Shown: one piece after another, positions 53,678 to 62,582 of the stretch
How the letters are laid out: every line of letters begins with the position of its first letter
Position numbering within the stretch: position 1 is the stretch's first letter
NCBI RefSeq assembly: GCF_013341275.1
Contig: NZ_CP054476.1
Location: forward strand, 2,406,988 to 2,470,987
DNA length: 64,000 nt
From: Methyloligella sp. GL2
GTDB taxonomy: Bacteria > Pseudomonadota > Alphaproteobacteria > Rhizobiales > Methyloligellaceae
Reading direction: 5' to 3'
Notes under the pieces: generated by a model
Databases searched by the model: none
Told to the model about the DNA's origin: nothing
Seen by the model: the letters and a program-made list of their open reading frames with translations, nothing else
Position numbers and translations under genes: made by a program

Positions 53678-54892
53678 ATGACCGACCGGCTTTTGCCCGT
53701 CACGGTGCTGTCCGGCTTTCTCGGCGCCGGGAAGACCACTGTGCTCAACCACATCCTCTCCAATCGCGAGGGGCGGAAGGTGGCCGTCATCGTCAACGAC
53801 ATGTCGGAGGTGAATATCGACGCCGATCTGGTGCGCGCCGGAGACGCCAATCTCTCGCGCACCGAGGAGACGCTGGTGGAGATGACCAATGGGTGCATCT
53901 GCTGCACCTTGCGCGACGATCTCCTCAGCGAGGTGGAGCGGCTCGCCGCCGATGGGCGCTACGACTACCTGCTGATCGAAGGCACCGGTATCGCCGAGCC
54001 CCTGCCCGTCGCCGCCACTTTCGATTTCCGCGACGAGCGCGGCAAGAGCCTCTCCGACGTCGCCCGGCTCGACACCATGGTGACGGTGGTGGATGCGGTG
54101 AACCTGATTCGCGATTTCGGCAGCCACGATGCGCTCTCAGCGCGCGGCGAGACGGCGGGCGAGGGAGACGAGCGGACCGTCGTCGATCTTCTCACCGACC
54201 AGATCGAGTTCGCCGATGTGGTCCTGGTCAACAAGGCCTCCGACGTCTCGGCCGAGGACCGCGCCAAGGTGCAGAAGATCATCCGCGCGCTGAACGCCGA
54301 TGCCAAAATCGTGGAGACCGATTACGGCAAGGTGGATCTCGGCCAGGTGCTGGATACCGGCCTGTTCGATTTCGACAAGGCACAGGAGCATCCGCTCTGG
54401 GCGAAAGAGCTTTACGGCTTTGCCGACCACGTGCCGGAGACGGAGGAATACGGCATTTCCAGCTTCGTCTACCGCACGGCCCTTCCCTTCGAGCCGGCCA
54501 AGCTGCAGGCGTTTCTGGAGAAGACCTGGCCGGGGCTGATCCGCGCCAAGGGGCATTTCTGGCTGGCCACGCGGCCCGATTGGTGCGGCGAGCTTTCGCT
54601 AGCGGGCAGCCTCTGCCGGGTCTCAGGCATCGGCTATTGGTGGGCCTCGGTGCCGAAGGCACGCTGGCCGCAGCACGCCGAATGGCATGCCCAGCTGATT
54701 CGCAATTGGCATGACGATTTCGGCGACCGGCGCCAGGAGCTGGTGTTCATCGGCGCCGGAATGGACGAGGCGGCGATCCGCGCCGCACTCGACGATTGCC
54801 TGGTGGCGCCGAAGTCCCGGGCGCGCTTCATGCCGGCGAAATGGGCCAAGCTTCCCGATCCCTTCCCGCGCTGGGGGCTGGAGGCGGCTTGA
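53678..54892 (+). CDS. COG0523 (CobW/ZigA-type) GTPase metal chaperone
   Basis: A 404-residue G3E GTPase. The Walker A motif is [15 protein letters not shown] near residue 12, the metal-binding motif is [21 protein letters not shown] follows, and the guanine-specificity motif is VLVNKASD. The C-terminal CobW_C domain has [20 protein letters not shown]. The Zur-like operator just upstream points to zinc rather than cobalt. Such proteins pass zinc to client enzymes when zinc is scarce; the client is unknown. Confidence 0.92.
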   Translation: MTDRLLPVTVLSGFLGAGKTTVLNHILSNREGRKVAVIVNDMSEVNIDADLVRAGDANLSRTEETLVEMTNGCICCTLRDDLLSEVERLAADGRYDYLLIEGTGIAEPLPVAATFDFRDERGKSLSDVARLDTMVTVVDAVNLIRDFGSHDALSARGETAGEGDERTVVDLLTDQIEFADVVLVNKASDVSAEDRAKVQKIIRALNADAKIVETDYGKVDLGQVLDTGLFDFDKAQEHPLWAKELYGFADHVPETEEYGISSFVYRTALPFEPAKLQAFLEKTWPGLIRAKGHFWLATRPDWCGELSLAGSLCRVSGIGYWWASVPKARWPQHAEWHAQLIRNWHDDFGDRRQELVFIGAGMDEAAIRAALDDCLVAPKSRARFMPAKWAKLPDPFPRWGLEAA

Positions 54893-54912
54893 GGGGGCGC
54901 GGCTCTCTCCTT

Positions 54913-54994
54913 CGTCATATCGGCAACAGCCGGTATCCAGCGACAATGAAGGCCTTAGCGCTTGGCTGGATTCCGGCTTGCGCCGGAATGACGG
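54913..54994. repeat. CGTCAT...ATGACG repeat, subtype E copy 2
   Basis: A close match to 53095-53176: CGTCATATCGGCAACAGCCGG, then CTTGGCTGGATTCCGGCTTG and CGCCGGAATGACGG. It follows the COG0523 stop by about 20 bp. Confidence 0.8.
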
Positions 54995-55020
54995 CCGCGA
55001 GCCATGGACTTCACCCTCAG

Positions 55021-55119
55021 CGTCATTGCCGGGCTCGTCCCGGCAATCCATGAACACCGGTGTTCGTTGAAGGAACCACCACAGGGATTATGGATCCCCG
55101 GCACAAGGCCGGGGATGAC
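55021..55119. repeat. CGTCAT...ATGACG repeat, subtype F
   Basis: The left hairpin CGTCATTGCCGGGCTCGTCC runs on to CGGCAATCCATGA. After a spacer of about 40 bp, TGGATCCCCGGCACAAGGCC continues to GGGGATGACA. A further half copy (GTGGATGGCCGGGACACGCC to ATGACGG) lies at about 55158-55191. Confidence 0.75.
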
Positions 55120-55218
55120 ATCCGTCATGCACGACAGGTTTCGTCAAAGCGTCAGGAGCGTGGATGGCCGGGACACGCCCGGCCATGACGGTGTACGAAC
55201 ACCGCGCCCAAACTTCTT

Positions 55219-55346
55219 CGTCATGCCTGGACTTGATCCGGGCATCCACGCCGTTACGTCTCAGCCCGATCAGCAGCGCGACTGAGACTCCAGCGCAAGC
55301 GGCACGGTCACGGCATGGCCCCCCGGGTCAAGCCCGGGGGTGACGA
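55219..55346. repeat. CGTCAT...ATGACG composite repeat, copy C (inverted spacer)
   Basis: The 128 bp element has the spacer motif CGCAAGCGGC, the reverse complement of GCCGCTTGCG in copies A and B, so it lies in the opposite orientation. The outer hairpins have the same form. The 54893-55370 gap holds no gene, only these repeats. Confidence 0.8.
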
Positions 55347-55370
55347 GTCTATTTGAAGTAACCCGCCCCG

Positions 55371-57029
<1,659 letters not shown>

Positions 57030-57145
57030 AGGTGCTCGCTGGCTGACGTTGAAAATGAATTGCTGTGAAAGAGCCGCGTTCTGGCGCCCTCTCTAGCGAG
57101 GTTGGGGCCGCGAATCCAGCCCCTCGCTCGCACGCGGCAATCGGC

Positions 57146-58192
57146 TCAGGCGGGCGGCGCGGCGAGCAGCTCCGGCAAGCGCTGTTTCAGCTTCGCCGCC
57201 AGCATGTCGATGGGGTTGCCTTCGATGGGCTCGATTTCGGAGAGCGCATTCTCGAAGGTTTCCGGGCTGAGGCCGGCGATTGGAAGCGTGCGGGCCCAGT
57301 TCCGGTGCAGCATCAGAGCGCGGTATTCGCGCTCTTCTTGAGTGAAATGATGCAGCTTGGGCGCCACGCCGACAACAGGCAGCCGGGCGGAGACCGCTTC
57401 CGACATCATGGTGGAGGAATCCTCGGTGCAGACCAGCACCTCCGCCTTGCCGAACACCTCGTTCAACGTGCCCGGCCCGCTCTTGCGGAAGTCGATGAAG
57501 CGCTCCACCACATCCCCCTCCCCGGCCAGCGTTCCGAACATATCCGCGACGTGGTCGGGGGTGCGGCGCGAGGTGGAGATCATCCAGCGCGTGCCCCAGG
57601 CTTTGGAGACGGCGCGGACGAACTCTATCAGCCTCTTCCACTCGCTGCGGCGATAGCGGAAGGTCCCGGCATCGCCGCCGATCAGCAGGCCGGCCAGCTT
57701 CGGCCGGTTGCCGGGTCCGTATTGCGGCACCTCGGCCGGACGCCCCAGCGCGTCCGGATCGATGGAGGACGGCTTCAAGGTCACGATATGGCGGGGGCTT
57801 TTTGCGTCCCGTTCATAGGACGAGATCACCAGGCTGAACTCGTCCGCCTCCAGATCGCGCAGCGAGCCGCAGAAGATGTTGGGGATGCCGAGATAGCGGC
57901 TGCAGCAGATATTCGGCATCAGCGTCTCGCCGCCGGCGGAGATCACCAGATCGGCCTTCGGGAGCTCCTCGGCGCGGATGCGATAGGTCATCCACAGCAT
58001 GCGCGGCGGGAAGAAGTTCTTGGAGTGGATCCGGCGGCGCAGCCAGCGAGTCGGGATGATCCAGCGGCGGTTGACCTCTATTCGCCTCACTTCGACAGCA
58101 GATAGCCGCGTTAACGCCGCAATCACGCCTTCGGACAAATGATAATGGCCAGGACGCGAGTCGGCGAGGAACAAGACCTTGAGCGGCGACAT
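57146..58192 (-). CDS. ELM1/DUF1022 family protein
   Basis: A 348-residue protein starting SPLKVLFLADSRPGHYHLSEG and containing GGDAGTFRYRRSEWKRLIEF and VCTEDSSTMMSEAVSARLPVVGV, typical of the mitochondrial-fission-ELM1/DUF1022 family. The fold resembles GT-B glycosyltransferases, so a role in cell-envelope glycan synthesis has been suggested; the function is not established. The start at 58192 is preferred to one 45 bp upstream. Confidence 0.85.
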   Translation of the reverse strand: MSPLKVLFLADSRPGHYHLSEGVIAALTRLSAVEVRRIEVNRRWIIPTRWLRRRIHSKNFFPPRMLWMTYRIRAEELPKADLVISAGGETLMPNICCSRYLGIPNIFCGSLRDLEADEFSLVISSYERDAKSPRHIVTLKPSSIDPDALGRPAEVPQYGPGNRPKLAGLLIGGDAGTFRYRRSEWKRLIEFVRAVSKAWGTRWMISTSRRTPDHVADMFGTLAGEGDVVERFIDFRKSGPGTLNEVFGKAEVLVCTEDSSTMMSEAVSARLPVVGVAPKLHHFTQEEREYRALMLHRNWARTLPIAGLSPETFENALSEIEPIEGNPIDMLAAKLKQRLPELLAAPPA

Positions 58193-58351
58193 TGAACCGA
58201 GGGAAGCCTTCTTTGGGCGGTTTAGCGTTTGCAACACTGTAACGGATGACAGCTAATAGACATGGTTGGATATGGATTTTCGACTCCGGTCCAGCTCTTT
58301 GGGCTCGGAGCAGGACATTACGCTTTCACTGGGAGCAACGGAGCAGAACAG

Positions 58352-58762
58352 GTGACTGATACGGTAACTGGATCTGACGCCGAGTGGATTTTGAAGACGA
58401 TGGTGGCGATGGCCGCGGCGGACGGCAAGCCGGACGCTAAAGAAATCAGCCTGATCCAGCAAATCTACGAAAAGGATTCGGGGCGCACGGTCGGTGCGGC
58501 CGAGGTCGAGGCGATGGCCAACGACATGGTCGCCAATCCCGACTTCCTGGCAAGCCTTCGCGCCGCCGCCCGGCATTTGGACACGCCGACCAAGGAAGAG
58601 ATCGTCCGGGCGGCCTATCTGGTGCTCTTGGCCGACGGCATCATCCAGGCGACCGAGCGCAAGAAGCTCGCCGATATCGCCGCGGCGCTGGAAATCCCCG
58701 AGATCCATTTCGGCGCGATTTTGGAAGACCTCGCCGTCTGGCTGGCCGCGCAGCACCGCTAA
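58352..58762 (+). CDS. TerB-domain protein
   Basis: A 136-residue all-helical protein with a TerB-like domain (ILKTMVAMAAADGKPDAKEISLIQQIYEKDSG; VRAAYLVLLADGIIQATERKKLADIAAAL). The acidic DG motifs may bind metal. The GTG start at 58352 is chosen for the GGAG upstream and family length; an ATG at 58262 would add 30 residues that look non-conserved. There is no ter operon nearby, so a link to tellurite resistance is not supported. Confidence 0.75.
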   Translation: MTDTVTGSDAEWILKTMVAMAAADGKPDAKEISLIQQIYEKDSGRTVGAAEVEAMANDMVANPDFLASLRAAARHLDTPTKEEIVRAAYLVLLADGIIQATERKKLADIAAALEIPEIHFGAILEDLAVWLAAQHR

Positions 58763-58890
58763 GCGGGCGTCTGAGATGTTGACAGGGGCGGCAGCCCCCG
58801 GCACATCTGGCGGCAATGGCCCTTAGGGGCGCAAACGCAGGTTGAGAGCCCCGCCGGGCTCTCCGCCGGTGCTCCTGGTCTCAGCCGCTA

Positions 58891-59583
58891 ATGATCGTCT
58901 CTCACGAACACAAATTCATATTCCTGAAGACCAAGAAGACCGCGGGCACCAGCCTGGAGCTGGGGCTGCGGCGGTTCTGCGGCCCCGACGACGTGATCAC
59001 GCCGGTCTCGCCGCAAGACGAGCTCCTCGCCGAAGAGGGGCCCGGCGCGCAGAACTGGTGGGTGCATGGCTGGTGGCAGTCGCGGCGCCCGCTCTATAAG
59101 CGCCGCTGGTTCCGGGCGGTGCCGCAGGATCACGGCTTCTACAACCATATGCCGGCGGCGGAAGCGAAAGCGCTGATCGGTGACGATCGTATCTGGAACA
59201 GCTATTTCAAGTTCGCCTTCGATCGGAACCCCTGGGACCGGCAGGTCTCCTATTATCACCACTGCTTCCGCGGCAAGGACAAGAAGCCGAGCTTCTCCCA
59301 CTTCATGCATCACGACCGCCGGGCGCGTCTGAACAATTTCGAGATCTACAGCGTCGACGGTGAATCCTGCGTCGACTTCCTCGGGCGCTACGAGAATCTG
59401 ATCGACGATCTCGGCAAGGCGCTGGGCGAGCTCGGGCTCTGCCTCGATTGCCCCCTGCCCCGGGCCAAGGGCGGCTTCCGAACCAACAAGGCGCCTTATC
59501 AGAGCTTTTACGACGAGGAGACGCGCAATATGGTCGCCGCCTGGTATCCGCGCGAAATCGCGCTCCTCGATTACAGCTTCTAG
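58891..59583 (+). CDS. Sulfotransferase-family protein, copy 1 of a tandem pair
   Basis: A 230-residue protein. The 5'-phosphosulfate-binding loop is FLKTKKTAGTSLE near residue 12 and the 3'-phosphate region is KFAFDRNPWDRQVSYYHH. This is the sulfotransferase_2 type that uses PAPS. The acceptor is unknown. The next gene is a clear paralogue (for example MIVSHEHKFIFLKTKKTAGT against MIISHEHKFIFIKTKKTAGT), only 22 bp downstream. Confidence 0.88.
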   Translation: MIVSHEHKFIFLKTKKTAGTSLELGLRRFCGPDDVITPVSPQDELLAEEGPGAQNWWVHGWWQSRRPLYKRRWFRAVPQDHGFYNHMPAAEAKALIGDDRIWNSYFKFAFDRNPWDRQVSYYHHCFRGKDKKPSFSHFMHHDRRARLNNFEIYSVDGESCVDFLGRYENLIDDLGKALGELGLCLDCPLPRAKGGFRTNKAPYQSFYDEETRNMVAAWYPREIALLDYSF

Positions 59584-59605
59584 CGGCCCGCCGGCGCCCC
59601 TTCCG

Positions 59606-60304
59606 ATGATCATTTCCCACGAGCACAAGTTCATCTTCATCAAGACGAAGAAGACCGCGGGCACCGCGATCGAGGCGGCGCTGTCGGAGCTTTGCGGCCC
59701 GGACGACGTGATCACCCCTTATCGGGAGCAGAGCGAAGCGCAGCGCAAGGGGCGTAAACCCCAGAACTACCGCGTCGAGCACCCGGAGAAGCCGCAGCGC
59801 CCTCTGTTGCGGCGCCTGCTACGGCGGCCGGAGCGCTATTACCACCAGTCGGTCGGCTATTACGAGCATATGCCGGCCTGGCGGGTACGCACCTATATCG
59901 GCGAGGCGATCTGGAACAGCTATTTCAAGTTCGCGTTTGAGCGGAACCCGTTCGACCGCCAGGTCTCCTGGTATTTCTACAAGACCAAGTCGATGCGGAA
60001 ACGGCCGAGCTTCGAGCGCTTCATGGCCAAACGCGCGCGCGCCTTCGTCAACAATCACGACCTCTATCTGATCGACGGCAAGCCGGCGCTGGATTTCGTC
60101 GGCCGCTACGAGAGCCTGGAAGAGGATCTGAACCGGGCGCTGACGCTCGCCGGGGTGGCGCAGACCCTTTCCATCCCCAAGGTCAATGTCGGGCCGGGCA
60201 AGGAGTCCCGGGAGAGCTATCGCAGCTACTTCACGCCGGAGCTGCGCACCTTGGTGGCCGAGTGGTACCGTCCCGAAATCGAGATGTTCGACTACCGGTT
60301 CTAG
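59606..60304 (+). CDS. Sulfotransferase-family protein, copy 2 of a tandem pair
   Basis: A 232-residue paralogue of the previous gene. The PAPS loop KTKKTAGTAIE and the segment YFKFAFERNPFDRQVSWYFY are kept. The C terminus ends MFDYRF, close to the LLDYSF of copy 1. Divergence in the middle (PEKPQRPLLRRLLRRPERYY) may reflect a different acceptor. The two probably arose by local duplication and are co-transcribed. Confidence 0.88.
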   Translation: MIISHEHKFIFIKTKKTAGTAIEAALSELCGPDDVITPYREQSEAQRKGRKPQNYRVEHPEKPQRPLLRRLLRRPERYYHQSVGYYEHMPAWRVRTYIGEAIWNSYFKFAFERNPFDRQVSWYFYKTKSMRKRPSFERFMAKRARAFVNNHDLYLIDGKPALDFVGRYESLEEDLNRALTLAGVAQTLSIPKVNVGPGKESRESYRSYFTPELRTLVAEWYRPEIEMFDYRF

Positions 60305-60335
60305 CCGCACGCTGGCCCTGCGAGCCGGGGCGCGT

Positions 60336-60524
60336 CTACGGGCGGTTCGCCGCTTGCTCTACGCGGGCCCGGCGCAGCAGCCATGCGAAGGCCACGACCG
60401 GGGCGGCCACCAAGGCGCAGGCAATCCACTCCCAGGCGCCGTCGGCGATCAAGGCGAGGACAAGCCCCGCCGCCGCGCCGAGCGCGAACAGCGCCGGCAG
60501 AGCATAGGTGCTGGACCGCATCAC
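60336..60524 (-). CDS. Small two-helix membrane protein
   Basis: A 62-residue protein with two hydrophobic segments (YALPALFALGAAAGLVLALIA and WIACALVAAPVVAFAWLL) and an Arg-rich C terminus. The start overlaps the stop of the PepSY gene by 4 bp, so they are coupled. Small proteins of this kind accompany PepSY reductase-like genes in iron-uptake loci; no function is known. Confidence 0.75.
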   Translation of the reverse strand: MMRSSTYALPALFALGAAAGLVLALIADGAWEWIACALVAAPVVAFAWLLRRARVEQAANRP

Positions 60525-61675
60525 GCTTTGCTCCCCACCACGGGCTCGGCATCGCGCTTGTCGAGCGGCGAAAGCCGGGCAAGCTTCCGCGCCCGCCGCG
60601 CGACCCAGAGATAAAGCCCGGTGATCAAGACGACGATGGTGCCGATATCGAGCAGCGCCCAGAGGATCTTCAAGGCGAGCCCGCCGTAATCGCCGAAATG
60701 CAGCGGCTGAGACAGCAGCAATGCGGAGACATACCAGGGCGCTTGGCGCGCATCGGTGAAGGCGCTGTTCGTGGCATCGATGAGCACAGGCTTGACCAGG
60801 CGCGCGGTGAGCGGGGTCTTGCCTTTCATGAACACCATGTAGTGGCTTTCGCTCGAAAACGGGGTGCCGGGGAAGGCGATCACGGACGGCTCCATGCCCG
60901 ATACGTTCGCCTCGGCGGTAGTCACCGCCTGCTGCAGCGAGCTTAAGGTTTCGGGATGCGGCCGCCCCCGATGCTCGCCGACCATCTCGGTGAGCTGGTC
61001 GAAGCGCCAGACCTGCAGCACCAGATCGGCCCAGGTGTTGACCGCTCCGGTGAAGCCGACCACCAACGTCCAGGCGATCAGAAGGGTGCCGGCGAGATTG
61101 TGCAGATCGAGCCAGCGGATCAGCCGGATGCGCTCCAGGCGCAGATCGCCGAACGACAATTTCCGCATCGACGGGCCGTAGACGACGATGCCGGAGATAA
61201 CCGCGATGCAGAACAGAATGCCCATGGCGCCGAGGAAGAGCTTGCCGGGCAGGCCGAGAAACATATCGGTGTGGAGCTGCAGCAAGAAGGCCATCACGCC
61301 GGTCTGAAGATCGGGGCGGTCGAGAAAGACGCCGGTGCCGGCATCCATGCGCAATACCGAGGCATCGCCGGGATTGCCGTTGACCGCGCTATTCACCGTT
61401 AGCATGACGACGTCGGGCTGCTCCTCGTCCCAGCTGACATATTGCACCACTTGGCCCGGCGCCGCGGCCAGGCCATTGGCGACGACGGTATCGAGGCTGG
61501 CCGGTTGCTCGGGCGCGGGCGATGCGGGCTGCACGAGCTCCACGGTGAAGTCGTGGATTTCGTGATGGAAGATCAGCGGCAGCCCGGTAATGCACAGCAG
61601 CAGCAGAAACGGCGTGCAGATCAGGCTGGACCACTCATGCACCCAATTCCAGCGACGCAAACTCTTCTGTCGCAC
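60521..61675 (-). CDS. PepSY-associated membrane protein (iron-uptake type)
   Basis: A 384-residue protein with four membrane helices: one at the N terminus (LICTPFLLLLCITGLPLIF), two in the middle and one near the C terminus, plus two periplasmic PepSY-like stretches. His residues in or near the helices (LIFHHEIHDF, LQLHTDMFLG, DLHNLAGTLL) suit haem or metal binding. This family is often next to TonB-dependent siderophore receptors and may reduce ferric siderophores. A receptor gene lies nearby at 62583. Confidence 0.88.
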   Translation of the reverse strand: MRQKSLRRWNWVHEWSSLICTPFLLLLCITGLPLIFHHEIHDFTVELVQPASPAPEQPASLDTVVANGLAAAPGQVVQYVSWDEEQPDVVMLTVNSAVNGNPGDASVLRMDAGTGVFLDRPDLQTGVMAFLLQLHTDMFLGLPGKLFLGAMGILFCIAVISGIVVYGPSMRKLSFGDLRLERIRLIRWLDLHNLAGTLLIAWTLVVGFTGAVNTWADLVLQVWRFDQLTEMVGEHRGRPHPETLSSLQQAVTTAEANVSGMEPSVIAFPGTPFSSESHYMVFMKGKTPLTARLVKPVLIDATNSAFTDARQAPWYVSALLLSQPLHFGDYGGLALKILWALLDIGTIVVLITGLYLWVARRARKLARLSPLDKRDAEPVVGSKA

Positions 61676-61693
61676 GTCTCTCTCCTTGTCGGT

Positions 61694-62383
61694 TTAGGCG
61701 GCGGCGCCCTCTAGAAACAGCGCCCAGGCGGCTTTGAAATGCGCATCGCGCGCCGCTTTCCCTGCATAGCTCTCGCCGCCGACCAGCGCGTCGTTCAGCG
61801 GCACGGCGACGATGCAGTGGACGAGTTGCAGGGCGATAAACAGGCTGTCGCCCGGCGCGATCGCGCCCGCCTCTTGCGCGGCTTCCACGTGGGAGACCAG
61901 CACCTCCATGAACGGATCTTTCTGCGAGCCCGGCTGCGGTCCGCTGGCGAGCACTTGCGATTCGGTCATGGCGATGCGTTTGAAGGCGACAAGCTCGGGA
62001 TCGAGATTGGCGTCCAGGAACCAGCGGGCCACCTGCTGGAGCCGGCCCAGCGGGCTTCCGTCCTTCGGCAGCGCCGCGGTGAAGCCGGCCAGGAGTGTCA
62101 CACGGCTATCGCGCGCCTGCTCCAGCACCGCGCCGAACAAGGCCAGCTTGGATGGAAAGCGGCGGTAGATGGTGTCCTTGCCGGCGGAGCATTTGGCTGC
62201 GACCTGCTCCACCGAGGTGGCGGCGTAACCTTGCGTGGCGAACAGCTCCGAGGCCGCCTCGACGATGCGGAGCGTGTTGTCGTCCCGCGCGGTCTTGCGC
62301 TCCGCCATCGCCGGCCCGCCTGAGCTCGGCTCTTGCGTCTTCGGCAGAGTTGTCGATTTCCCAGCGCGCGCGTTCACCCTCAT
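61694..62383 (-). CDS. TetR-family transcriptional regulator
   Basis: A 229-residue regulator. The helix-turn-helix is IVEAASELFATQGYAATSVEQVAAKCSAGKDTIYRRFPSKLALF. The C-terminal domain resembles TetR_C_7-type proteins. A shorter start at 62308 (MAERKTARD) is equally possible. It lies 18 bp upstream of the PepSY gene on the same strand and is divergent from the receptor gene, with a palindrome between. Confidence 0.88.
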   Translation of the reverse strand: MRVNARAGKSTTLPKTQEPSSGGPAMAERKTARDDNTLRIVEAASELFATQGYAATSVEQVAAKCSAGKDTIYRRFPSKLALFGAVLEQARDSRVTLLAGFTAALPKDGSPLGRLQQVARWFLDANLDPELVAFKRIAMTESQVLASGPQPGSQKDPFMEVLVSHVEAAQEAGAIAPGDSLFIALQLVHCIVAVPLNDALVGGESYAGKAARDAHFKAAWALFLEGAAA

Positions 62384-62517
62384 TCCCTCATCCGTCTGTC
62401 GAATCCCCGTGGCGAGGATAGTCAGCCGCCCTGTTTCTCCGCGAGCGGAAACTCATATTTTTTGGCGTTTTCCGGCGCTCCCGAAAAAATACGACCCTGA
62501 AAGTCTGATTAAACTGG

Positions 62518-62532
62518 ACGGGACCGTCCCGT
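62518..62532. promoter_or_regulatory. Palindromic operator between tetR and the TonB receptor gene
   Basis: ACGGGAC C GTCCCGT, 7 bp perfect arms around one base, lies about 50 bp from the receptor start in an otherwise AT-richer intergenic region. It is a plausible site for the adjacent TetR protein. Confidence 0.65.
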
Positions 62533-62582
62533 TTGGTTATTCGAGATTCAAAACAGTGTCTAGTGATCGTTGGGGGACGATA

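Noticed and set aside
53095..55346. CRISPR array
   Set aside because: The repeats are long, imperfect, palindromic and irregularly spaced, and no cas genes are present.
58262..58762. Tellurite-resistance operon
   Set aside because: Only an isolated TerB-like domain is present; no terC, terD or terZ-type genes lie nearby.
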